NCBI GenBank assembly: GCA_021731185.1
Contig: JAKFXW010000046.1
Location: forward strand, 1-9,296
Length of the DNA: 9,296 bases
Direction: 5' to 3'
From: Gallionellaceae bacterium
GTDB lineage: Bacteria > Pseudomonadota > Gammaproteobacteria > Burkholderiales > Gallionellaceae
Shown here one piece after another: positions 1 through 6,255 of the stretch (position 1 is the first letter of the stretch; each line of letters opens with the position of its first letter). The translations under genes were made by a program, and so were the position numbers. The notes below the pieces were generated by a model that searched no databases, was not told the origin of the DNA, and saw only the letters and a program-made list of their open reading frames with translations.

Positions 1-1
1 A

Positions 2-1174
2 TTTTATATTGCGCCAACACTTGTTTTGATCACGGGCATTTTACCTATTCAAGCAACGAGCTTTGACTTTCTTGTTCACTTTATCCCCTATTATTTATTG
101 AGCATATGGGTCTTCGAGGAGATGGGGCGTGGCTATGCCGGGATGCTCTACAATGAGCAATACAATTTTGCCCGCTTTGCCGCATTCGCTTGGGCCACGC
201 TGGGCCTGTTTGTAGGTAAGCTGCAATTTAAGGTGACCTCCAAGGTGCGCAGCAACGCAACCAGTTCGCTGCAGTTATTCCTCCCGCAATTTACAATTTT
301 GATCTTAAGCACTGCCGCCATCCCAATCGGTTTAATACTTTATTTTGAATCGGTTCATTTGCCTCGAGATGCGATGATCTTCAATATTTTTTGGGCAAGT
401 GTGAATATTGCATTTGCCGCTGCGACATTCTCTCATCTAAAAAAGACTCAGGCATTTTTAAGACATGAGTACAGGTTCCCCATTCCTCTCCCAATTTGTT
501 TACGTAAGGATGGTCATACTTTCATTGCAACTGTTGACAACATATCTTCCAGTGGCTGTCGCATTTATGGAAAGCTCCCTCCCCTTGCCAACAAGGGCGC
601 GGTAAAGGGCGAAATTTACCTTCCATCAGGGCCACTTGAAATCCAAGTCGAGGTGATGTCTGAATCGAAAAGCGTGACAAACGGTGAGGAATATGTGAAG
701 GTAGCAGGTTGTCGATTTATTTGGAATGATCCGAGGAGCCAGGACATGCTCGAGCTTTTCCTCTATGGCACGGACTTGCAGTGGCACTTACTGGAAATAA
801 AGGAAAAATCATCGACCCCCATACAATGGTTACAAAAAACAATTTCAAGAAAAAAAATTCTGGCGGTTAATTCCGATGAGCATTGGGCAACTTTTTCTTT
901 TCGCCTTGGCGAAAGTGAGCCGCTCGCGTTTGGTTTAATCCCTCTTCCGAGCAATGAAAGCCAGCCCCGGCAAATTATTATGTTTGCTTCTCAGAATGTA
1001 GGAACCCAGATTGTGCTCAGCATTACCACCCGAACCAGACAGATTAACATGCAGGTCAGAATTCAGGAAGGAGTGGTGCTGGAGAATTCTGCTGGGAAAA
1101 TTTATCTTTATACTATTGAAAACTGCATGATCCTGCCGAAATCCCACATCAACTTGGAAATGAAAGCTGAATAA
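2..1174 (+). CDS. bcsA: BcsA-like cellulose/polysaccharide synthase, C-terminal part with PilZ domain (5' partial)
   Basis: This is the C-terminal portion of a processive, membrane-embedded family 2 glycosyltransferase of the cellulose synthase type. The frame is open from base 2, so the TTG at 26 is internal and the catalytic GT domain lies outside the window. Visible in order are hydrophobic segments, the sequence KLQFKVTSK (about 215-241), which matches the GKFxVTxKG segment of BcsA, two more hydrophobic segments, and a PilZ domain. The PilZ domain has both c-di-GMP-binding signatures: RxxxR as RHEYR at 461-475 and [D/N]xSxxG as NISSSG at 539-556. By family knowledge, c-di-GMP binding at PilZ relieves autoinhibition of the synthase. 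About 130 residues follow the PilZ domain (from about 770), more than the short amphipathic tail of classical BcsA; their strand-rich look suggests another small beta domain. The stop overlaps the next start (TAATG), so the two genes are probably co-translated. A different beta-glycan as product cannot be excluded. Confidence 0.8.
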   Translation, partial: FYIAPTLVLITGILPIQATSFDFLVHFIPYYLLSIWVFEEMGRGYAGMLYNEQYNFARFAAFAWATLGLFVGKLQFKVTSKVRSNATSSLQLFLPQFTILILSTAAIPIGLILYFESVHLPRDAMIFNIFWASVNIAFAAATFSHLKKTQAFLRHEYRFPIPLPICLRKDGHTFIATVDNISSSGCRIYGKLPPLANKGAVKGEIYLPSGPLEIQVEVMSESKSVTNGEEYVKVAGCRFIWNDPRSQDMLELFLYGTDLQWHLLEIKEKSSTPIQWLQKTISRKKILAVNSDEHWATFSFRLGESEPLAFGLIPLPSNESQPRQIIMFASQNVGTQIVLSITTRTRQINMQVRIQEGVVLENSAGKIYLYTIENCMILPKSHINLEMKAE

Positions 1175-1881
1175 TGCGAACCTACAATTCAGCAAGTCTC
1201 CTGATCGGTCTCTTACTCAGCACACCATTTCTATCCGTTGCTGGAGCAGAGCCCAGTGTGCAAATACTGGGAGGGGGTGAAGTTTCGCGGGATGCATCTT
1301 ACGTATACGCTGGGAGGGTGGCTCCACTCTCAGGTAGCCAGCTTGGAAATGGCATGGTAAGCCGGCTATGGGCTGACTGGTTGACCTACGAATATAAAAA
1401 AAATGGGGTCACCTATGATGTGAGTACTCCTGGGCTGGAAGTAGCCTTAGGTGTCCAGCGCGCACGGACAGATTTTTGGTGGTCAATTTTTGGTGGGGTA
1501 ATTTATCGCCATACAAATATTTCTCCGCATGACCCAGAAAGTGCTGTTCAAGGTGGGAAGTTCAGAATTAAACTCCAAGTGGAGGGTGAGCAAACGATAA
1601 ACCCGCTGTGGAAGCTGTCAGGTAATGCGAGTTATATCTTTGAACAAGATGCCTATTGGGCAAGATCTCGTCTCTTCCGTCATATTGGCTCTGGCCACCA
1701 GTTAGGACTTGAAGCAATCACTCAAGGCGATCCCTACTATCGACTGGCCCAGCTTGGAGCCGTTTTATTTGGCATAAAACTCAGTGATCAGATCAGTGCG
1801 GGCTTTAAGGTTGGGGCGCGAAAAATTGAAGGTTCAAACTCTCAAGTCTATATGGGAGTCGAGTTGGGGAATCGATTCTAG
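1174..1881 (+). CDS. BcsS-like outer-membrane beta-barrel protein of the polysaccharide locus
   Basis: The 235-residue protein has an N-terminal signal peptide, with a hydrophobic stretch at residues 8-22 and an AGA cleavage site near residue 25. The rest is amphipathic strands rich in Gly, Tyr, Trp and Phe, ending in a terminal phenylalanine (GNRF), as expected of an outer-membrane beta-barrel recognised by the Bam machinery. Size, signal peptide and position directly behind a cellulose synthase fit the BcsS family (cellulose biosynthesis protein BcsS), thought to sit in the outer membrane; its exact role is not settled. The ATG shares one base with the TAA of the synthase gene and has no good Shine-Dalgarno sequence of its own, which points to translational coupling. 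The family assignment rests on overall style and context, not on a diagnostic motif. No clear terminator follows. Confidence 0.6.
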   Translation: MRTYNSASLLIGLLLSTPFLSVAGAEPSVQILGGGEVSRDASYVYAGRVAPLSGSQLGNGMVSRLWADWLTYEYKKNGVTYDVSTPGLEVALGVQRARTDFWWSIFGGVIYRHTNISPHDPESAVQGGKFRIKLQVEGEQTINPLWKLSGNASYIFEQDAYWARSRLFRHIGSGHQLGLEAITQGDPYYRLAQLGAVLFGIKLSDQISAGFKVGARKIEGSNSQVYMGVELGNRF

Positions 1882-1929
1882 GGCAGTGCTGATTTATTGC
1901 ACCTACCATACAAGCATCACCTTGGATGT

Positions 1930-1956
1930 TGACAAAAAATGTCATCTTGCCTGACA
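1930..1956 (+). promoter_or_regulatory. Three TGACA/TGTCA half-sites, candidate PilR enhancer for pilA
   Basis: TGACA (1930-1934), TGTCA (1940-1944) and TGACA (1952-1956) form two overlapping inverted repeats with 5- and 7-base spacers. They lie about 120-150 bases upstream of the start point predicted from the -24/-12 promoter, a usual distance for enhancer-binding activators of sigma-54 holoenzyme. In Pseudomonas aeruginosa, PilR sites upstream of pilA contain repeated (C/G)TGTC-type motifs, so PilR is the natural candidate. The arrangement is read directly from the sequence; the identity of the regulator is inferred. Confidence 0.55.
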
Positions 1957-2050
1957 AAATTTGTTACGGCTAGGGTTAAGAAATATCATGTAGTGTTTGA
2001 TCGCATATTAAAATATAGCAAATACAATGAATTACGGTTAATTTTCTGGC

Positions 2051-2066
2051 TGGCATGATCCCTGCT
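2051..2066 (+). promoter_or_regulatory. Sigma-54 (-24/-12) promoter of the pilin gene
   Basis: TGGCATGATCCCTGCT matches the sigma-54 consensus TGGCAYGNNNNTTGCW at every defined position except one (C for T just before TGC). The invariant GG and GC are correctly spaced. Transcription would start near 2077, leaving a leader of about 46 bases that contains the strong ribosome-binding site AAAGGAG (2108-2114). RpoN with PilS/PilR control is the known mode for pilA in Pseudomonas and several other proteobacteria. Confidence 0.85.
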
Positions 2067-2122
2067 CATAGAATGTCGCACGCATCGTGTGTTGTACTTA
2101 ACTTTATAAAGGAGCATTTAAA

Positions 2123-2665
2123 ATGAAAACAATCCAAAAAGGTTTTACCCTGATTGAATTGATGATCGTGGTGGCAATTATCGGTATTCTGGCGGCTGTA
2201 GCCATTCCTTCGTATCAGGACTATATTACCAAAGCTAAGCTGTCCAAAGTGGCAGGTGTCGTTGCCCCGTTGAAAACCGCGATTGCTTTGTATTATCAAG
2301 AGCAGGGTGGTTTTGTGTCTGCGGCAGGTGTTTCTGGAACACCTGGTGTGGGTTGGACCAGTTTAGGTATTACTATGCCGTCCCTGACACCGGAAGTGGC
2401 TGCCATTGATATGACGGCTTGTGCGGCTCCTTGTGATGGGGTGCTTACGTCTGGAGCATCATCTAACACGATAAGAGTGACCATGCGTGCAATTAAAGCG
2501 GGAACCATTGACGGTGGTATTATTATCATGGTTCCTAGGATTGCGGTAGGGGGTACCAACATGACTTGGGATAATTTCTGTGTCACCCCTACTACTGGTG
2601 CTATGGATCCAGCCGTGTTCAAGTTTTTCAAGATTAATGGCACAGCTTGCGCGCTTCCAGCCTAA
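2123..2665 (+). CDS. pilA: Type IV major pilin (PilA-like prepilin)
   Basis: This is the subunit of a type IV pilus, exported as a prepilin and cleaved and N-methylated by PilD. The class III leader is six residues plus Gly7 (MKTIQKG), cut before Phe8. The mature N-terminus FTLIE carries the conserved Glu5 and is followed by a hydrophobic assembly helix (about residues 8-35). Total length is 180 residues, slightly above the usual 140-170. Four cysteines are present: C153 and C176 probably close the C-terminal D-region loop, while C100 and C104 could form a second small loop. The start is fixed by AAAGGAG eight bases upstream of the ATG. A sigma-54 promoter, two downstream hairpins and a following membrane glycosyltransferase candidate mark it as a highly expressed major pilin rather than a minor one. 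A minor-pilin role is possible but less likely. Confidence 0.9.
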   Translation: MKTIQKGFTLIELMIVVAIIGILAAVAIPSYQDYITKAKLSKVAGVVAPLKTAIALYYQEQGGFVSAAGVSGTPGVGWTSLGITMPSLTPEVAAIDMTACAAPCDGVLTSGASSNTIRVTMRAIKAGTIDGGIIIMVPRIAVGGTNMTWDNFCVTPTTGAMDPAVFKFFKINGTACALPA

Positions 2666-2677
2666 TTATATTAGGCT
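2659..2677 (+). repeat. Perfect 8-bp inverted repeat spanning the pilin stop codon
   Basis: AGCCTAAT (2659-2666) and ATTAGGCT (2670-2677) are perfectly complementary around a 3-base TAT loop, and the pilin TAA lies inside the left arm. No T-tract follows, so it is unlikely to be a terminator by itself. Eight bases later comes the real terminator hairpin. Tandem 3' hairpins could protect pilin mRNA from 3' exonucleases; this role is inferred. Confidence 0.6.
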
Positions 2678-2684
2678 AACAAAT

Positions 2685-2709
2685 AAACCCCTCCTCGGAG
2701 GGGTTTTTT
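2685..2709 (+). terminator. Intrinsic terminator after the pilin gene
   Basis: AAACCCCTCC (2685-2694) pairs with GGAGGGGTTT (2697-2706). In practice this is a GC-rich stem closed by a four-base CTCG loop and followed by a T-run to 2709. It ends only 17 bases before the start codon of the downstream membrane protein, so that gene must be expressed by read-through or from a promoter overlapping this area. Confidence 0.93.
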
Positions 2710-2726
2710 ATGAGTGAAAAGTAAGC

Positions 2727-4376
2727 ATGAATTACCGTGAAAAATTAACAAATTACTTCCGCCAGCGCGACCGAGGTTGGATGCTGTCTTTATTCGCTTT
2801 GGTGTGTATTGTTTATCTGCCATTTCTCGGCAATCCATTCATTTTCGACGATGGCAATATCATCCAGGCCGACAAGCTGGATCGCCTGGCGAATGATGGC
2901 TTTCAATTTGGGTCGCGTTGGTTGTCCTATGCCAGCTTGGGTTGGACGTATGTCATATTTGGCGACACCCTGCCACATTTTTATCATGTAGGTAACTTGT
3001 TGTTGCACACAGCAACGGTTATTACCCTGTTTTATTTCCTGCGGCAACTTATGTCAGCCACCATTGCCGATGGCAAGAATGCCCCACAGGGGGACAATGA
3101 AGCACAAATAATTTGGGGTGCATGGTTCGGTGCGGCAATTTTTGCTGTGCATCCGGTGGCGGTATACGCAGTCGGCTACGTCGTTCAGCGCAGCATCGTA
3201 ATGGCGACCTTGTTCGTGTTGCTGATGCAATTGACTTACCTGCGCGGCTTGTTGACTGGACAGAAGCGTTGGCTAGTGCTGGCTGTGCTGGCATATTTCC
3301 TGGCAGGACTGTCTAAAGAGCATAGTCTGTTAGCACCGCTGTTGTTAGGCGCACAAACGATATTGTTGCGCAGTCAAGTTCGCGTTACTGCTGGAGCATT
3401 GTGGTTGGCTTGGGGTGCGCTTGCAGTAGTGGGAATGCAGATTCTGTTGCAGGTGAAAGGCGTCATCGGCATTTCTTACGAAATTATGGCCACCAGTTTG
3501 TTTGCACAGCAACAAGTGGTTGAGAACACATCCGTGTTGCATGCGTTGAGTGTGTTGACTCAAGCAGGCTTGTTTTTCAAATATCTAGGGCTGTGGTTAT
3601 TGCCCAACCCAGCTTGGATGTCGATCGATATGCGAGAGCCTTTTGTAACAAGTCTGAGCGCGTGGCAGGGCTGGTTGGGAGCAGTTTCATTTCTTATATA
3701 CGGCACGTTAGCTTTCTGGCTCTTGTTGCGACCACGATGGATGGGCTTGATTGGTTTTGCATTGCTGTACCCATGGTTGCAGTTTTTGATTGAATTTTCC
3801 AGCATACGTGTTCAAGAGCCCTTTGTTTTGTATCGTAGCTACTTATGGATGCCCGGCGTGATGCTCTTGATTCCTTTTTTATTAATAAAATGGCCCGGGG
3901 AAAGAACTGTGTTTGTGCTGAGTTTGACGGCACTATTGTTACTGCCCCTGGCATGGAATCGAATGTGGGTGATGGGTGATAACTATCGGCTATGGAATGA
4001 TGCAGTAGCACTGCTAAGTAGTGAGCATGTTGCAGGAGCAGACCGCATATTTTTTAATCGCGGGATAGCACCATCCCCGGATAAAAAACAGGGGGAGGCA
4101 ATCGCCGATCTGGAGCGTTCAGTTACATTAAGTCCGCATCTTGCGCCACTGCACTATGTATTGGGTGTGGAGTATTTTAATGCAATACGATACCAGGATG
4201 CGATGGTGCAATTTGATGAGACGATCAGGTTAGACCCTCAAAACGGCCATGCTTACTATGCCAAAGGGTTAGTTTTTAAGCGTCAGCACGACGATAAGCA
4301 GGCTATACAGCAGATGAAGAAAAGTTGTGAATTAAAAAATATGGCTGCTTGCGTAATAACCGGAATGTCAAAGTAG
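2727..4376 (+). CDS. Polytopic GT-C-like glycosyltransferase with C-terminal TPRs, candidate pilin glycosyltransferase
   Basis: The 549-residue protein has a hydrophobic N-terminal segment (about 18-36) followed by an acidic DD pair (residues 41-42) in the first predicted periplasmic loop, the usual catalytic position in GT-C lipid-linked-sugar transferases. Conserved-looking GT-C features follow: HVGNLLLH (87-94), HPVAVYAVGYVVQR (142-155), the cytoplasmic-side GLSKEHS with a following P (194-204), and YRSYLWMPG (369-377). About ten or more membrane segments run to residue 410. Residues 440-540 form two to three TPR units, for example 474-504 and 507-537. The layout resembles bacterial relatives of TMTC-type proteins. 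Being immediately downstream of pilA, as TfpO and TfpW are in Pseudomonas, suggests it glycosylates the pilin in the periplasm. Sugar donor and acceptor are unknown. The ribosome-binding site is weak, and a five-codon reading frame (ATG 2710, TAA 2722-2724) ends two bases before the start. Confidence 0.75.
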   Translation: MNYREKLTNYFRQRDRGWMLSLFALVCIVYLPFLGNPFIFDDGNIIQADKLDRLANDGFQFGSRWLSYASLGWTYVIFGDTLPHFYHVGNLLLHTATVITLFYFLRQLMSATIADGKNAPQGDNEAQIIWGAWFGAAIFAVHPVAVYAVGYVVQRSIVMATLFVLLMQLTYLRGLLTGQKRWLVLAVLAYFLAGLSKEHSLLAPLLLGAQTILLRSQVRVTAGALWLAWGALAVVGMQILLQVKGVIGISYEIMATSLFAQQQVVENTSVLHALSVLTQAGLFFKYLGLWLLPNPAWMSIDMREPFVTSLSAWQGWLGAVSFLIYGTLAFWLLLRPRWMGLIGFALLYPWLQFLIEFSSIRVQEPFVLYRSYLWMPGVMLLIPFLLIKWPGERTVFVLSLTALLLLPLAWNRMWVMGDNYRLWNDAVALLSSEHVAGADRIFFNRGIAPSPDKKQGEAIADLERSVTLSPHLAPLHYVLGVEYFNAIRYQDAMVQFDETIRLDPQNGHAYYAKGLVFKRQHDDKQAIQQMKKSCELKNMAACVITGMSK

Positions 4377-4400
4377 GCCTGGTAATAGTTTGGTTCTTGT

Positions 4401-5834
4401 TCAGCGCTTCTGCATCGCCGCTGCAACTGCCTTCAACTTTTTCAATTCACTTTCAATTGCAGACAGCTTGAAATAATTTTTTCCAGCGCTTTTCGCCAGT
4501 TCGAGTTGTTCAATCGCACCAAATAAATTACCCTGCAAAGTGTAGTGATAAGCCAGCGCGTGATGCTGTTCCTGCCGCTTGCCGAGTGCTGCGTAGGAGC
4601 GTGCTTGCAAATCATATAAATGTGCATCATTCGGGTGTTTGAGGACTTGCAGTTCAAGTACATTGAGCGCATCATCAAAGCGTTGGTCTTGTATTAGCAG
4701 TTCAGCGTAGTCGTAGAATAATGCGCGATGTTGCGGAAAATTCTGGGTGGCGGTGCGGTAAAAATTAATTGTGGCAGGTTCGCGTTTATGGGCTTTGCTG
4801 ATGGCTCCAGCCAAAGTGGCGATCATCGGATTTTGTGCAGTGTATTTTTGTAGTGGGGAAAATTCCTGCGCAGATTGTTTAATTTGACCATTGTTCAGTA
4901 GCGCCATCGCTAGGCCATAACGTTGCGCGATTGGGTTGCCATGTTTTTGGTCACCCAATGCCCCGTTAAAATAAGTGATGGCATCCCGACTATTTTTTTG
5001 CATCGCGCGTAGTTTGGCGCGGACTAGATGAAAGTTCAGGCTATCAGCTACAAAACGAAATGGGATTTGCTGCACGCGGCTGGCCGTGTCTGCAATTCGT
5101 TCGCTGGTAATAGGGTGAGTGCGCAGGTAAGAAGGTACGTTGTTATCGAATAAGTTGGTAGCTTTTTGCAGGCGCTCAAAAAATGCAGGCATGGCGCGGG
5201 GATCGAATCCTGCTTTTTGCAGAGTAATCAGACCGAGTCGATCCGCTTCCATTTCGTGCGTGCGGGTAAAATTTAATTGTCTTTGGATAGAGCCAGCCTG
5301 CGCGCCGATAATGGCGGTTTGCGCGGCATCTGGATTATTACGCGCGGCCAATATGGCGATGGCAATGGCAGCCATGGTGGTGATGGAATCAAATTTTTGC
5401 CCGGCCACCATGCGCGCAATATGATGTTGGGTAACATGCGCAATTTCGTGGCTGAGTACAGAAGCCAGCTCGGATTCACTCTGCGCGGTCAAAATCAGGC
5501 CAGTGTTCACGCCAATAAAACCGCCAGGAAGTGCAAAGGCGTTAATTGAATTATTATCCAGTGTGAAAAACTCGAATTCCTGCGACGGCTCATTGCTGTT
5601 GGCGACTAGCTGATAGCCAATGTTATTCAGGTAGTCATTGACCTCGGCATCATCCAGAAAGCTTTTGTCTGCGCGAATTTCAAACATGCTCTGCTCGCCA
5701 ATTTGTTTTTCTTGTTGCGGAGTCAGTGATTCCTGCGACACATCACCTAAATCTGGCAAGCCTTCTGCATGAGCTAGCGAGTTAAAAGTCAGCGTAGCAA
5801 ATCCGCATAGTGCGATGAGCATATAAATTTTCAT
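4401..5834 (-). CDS. bepA: BepA-like periplasmic M48 metalloprotease/chaperone with TPR domain
   Basis: BepA (YfgC) degrades or helps mature stalled outer-membrane proteins such as LptD and works with the Bam complex. The 477-residue product has a Sec signal peptide (residues 1-23, cleavage after AHA). Its M48 protease domain has the zinc motif HEIAH (129-133) and a downstream EMEAD (194-198) whose Glu194 would be the third zinc ligand. The spacing equals that of E. coli BepA (H136, H140, E201) with a constant offset. His240 in RTHP lies about where E. coli His246, the active-site switch, is expected. From about residue 255 to the end the sequence is helical TPR repeats. Length agrees with the family (487 in E. 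coli). The ribosome-binding site GGAGGT (5851-5846, minus strand) is 11 bases from the ATG, and no other in-frame start is available. The gene converges with the upstream neighbour across 24 bases with no visible terminator. Confidence 0.92.
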   Translation of the reverse strand: MKIYMLIALCGFATLTFNSLAHAEGLPDLGDVSQESLTPQQEKQIGEQSMFEIRADKSFLDDAEVNDYLNNIGYQLVANSNEPSQEFEFFTLDNNSINAFALPGGFIGVNTGLILTAQSESELASVLSHEIAHVTQHHIARMVAGQKFDSITTMAAIAIAILAARNNPDAAQTAIIGAQAGSIQRQLNFTRTHEMEADRLGLITLQKAGFDPRAMPAFFERLQKATNLFDNNVPSYLRTHPITSERIADTASRVQQIPFRFVADSLNFHLVRAKLRAMQKNSRDAITYFNGALGDQKHGNPIAQRYGLAMALLNNGQIKQSAQEFSPLQKYTAQNPMIATLAGAISKAHKREPATINFYRTATQNFPQHRALFYDYAELLIQDQRFDDALNVLELQVLKHPNDAHLYDLQARSYAALGKRQEQHHALAYHYTLQGNLFGAIEQLELAKSAGKNYFKLSAIESELKKLKAVAAAMQKR

Positions 5835-5867
5835 GTCACTATGATACCTCCATTCATTTGTAGTTCA

Positions 5868-5890
5868 CTAGGGAACCTCTGATTAAGTCC
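5868..5890 (+). repeat. Left terminal inverted repeat of the MITE
   Basis: It begins CTAG and contains GGGAACCTCTGATTAAGTCC (5871-5890). It is the exact reverse complement of 6126-6148. The match ends at both borders: bases 5867/6149 and 5891/6125 do not pair. Confidence 0.9.
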
Positions 5891-6125
5891 CGCATGGCCG
5901 CGCATTCGGCTTTGCGGAATGGGATGCAGATGCGGTGACGACGCGAATGGTTATTCCCTTCGCCAGGAGCCTGACGCTGCAGATCGCCCGCAATGCCAAT
6001 GCCCTTGTGGGTTGCGACAAAAACGGGCACTCGCTGTGTTGCGCTCCTTGGTATCGTAGAATAACTACGACCGGTGTCGCGCGCCTTGCGATCATCCATT
6101 TTTTGTCAGAAACGCGGTTCATGAT

Positions 6126-6148
6126 GGACTTAATCAGAGGTTCCCTAG
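6126..6148 (-). repeat. Right terminal inverted repeat of the MITE
   Basis: This is the exact reverse complement of the left end over 23 bases, ending in CTAG at 6145-6148. The kinase start codon is 106 bases further right. Confidence 0.9.
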
Positions 6149-6199
6149 AATTGGTGCAATTTGAACGCTGCATGATGGCTGAGAAACGAGCAAGCAAGT

Positions 6200-6205
6200 T
6201 ATAAT
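6200..6205 (+). promoter_or_regulatory. Possible -10 box for the kinase operon
   Basis: TATAAT at 6200-6205 is a perfect sigma-70 -10 hexamer 49 bases before the kinase ATG and outside the MITE. No good -35 is present at 16-18 bases (the best candidates there match about two of six positions) and there is no TGn extension. It could be a weak or activator-dependent promoter, or chance. Confidence 0.35.
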
Positions 6206-6234
6206 GTTCGAGGATTTATGACGGGGAAATATTT

Positions 6235-6255
6235 ATGTCGAGGGACATTCAGTAA
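6235..6255 (+). other. Six-codon leader reading frame overlapping the kinase start
   Basis: ATG at 6235 opens a frame for MSRDIQ whose TAA (6253-6255) shares one base with the kinase ATG (TAATG). GGGGA lies 7 bases upstream. It could couple or tune kinase translation, or it could be chance; the kinase has its own ribosome-binding site, GAGGGA (6240-6245). Confidence 0.25.

Larger units (their letters stand above)
5868..6148. mobile_element. 281-bp MITE-like non-autonomous transposable element
   Basis: Perfect 23-bp terminal inverted repeats (5868-5890 and 6126-6148) bound a 235-base core. The outermost four bases on each side are CTAG. Because CTAG is its own reverse complement, it can be read either as the end of the repeat or as a 4-base target duplication around 19-bp repeats; IS5-family elements often duplicate CTAG/YTAR-type targets, so mobilisation by an IS5-like transposase is plausible. 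The core has no convincing transposase. Reading frames of up to about 100 codons on either strand run across the repeats and into flanking DNA and have no recognisable domain. The core includes a small hairpin, TCGTAG/CTACGA with an AATAA loop (6054-6070). The element fills most of the space between divergent bepA and the kinase gene. Confidence 0.82.

Noticed and set aside
1882..1910. GTGC...GCAC hairpin after the BcsS-like gene as a terminator
   Set aside because: The stem is only four pairs with a nine-base loop, and no T-tract follows.
1929..1957. TTGACA at 1929-1934 as a sigma-70 -35 box
   Set aside because: No acceptable -10 hexamer lies 16-18 bases downstream (TGACAA occurs there), and the motif is better explained as one of three TGACA/TGTCA half-sites.
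1990..2010. IHF site between the half-sites and the sigma-54 promoter
   Set aside because: The region is AT-rich and has TTGAT and TATCAT fragments, but neither orientation meets the WATCARNNNNTTR consensus.
3049..4011. Several minus- and plus-strand frames inside the GT-C/TPR gene
   Set aside because: They are shadows of a long coding region with clear membrane and TPR features and have no domain of their own.
5854..6099. A second minus-strand frame (81 codons) in the MITE
   Set aside because: It ends outside the element close to bepA, has no plausible ribosome-binding site and resembles no transposase.
5883..6197. A 104-codon minus-strand frame across the MITE
   Set aside because: It runs through a terminal repeat and into flanking DNA, has no recognisable domain, and an overlapping frame of similar length exists, so it looks like chance openness of the element.
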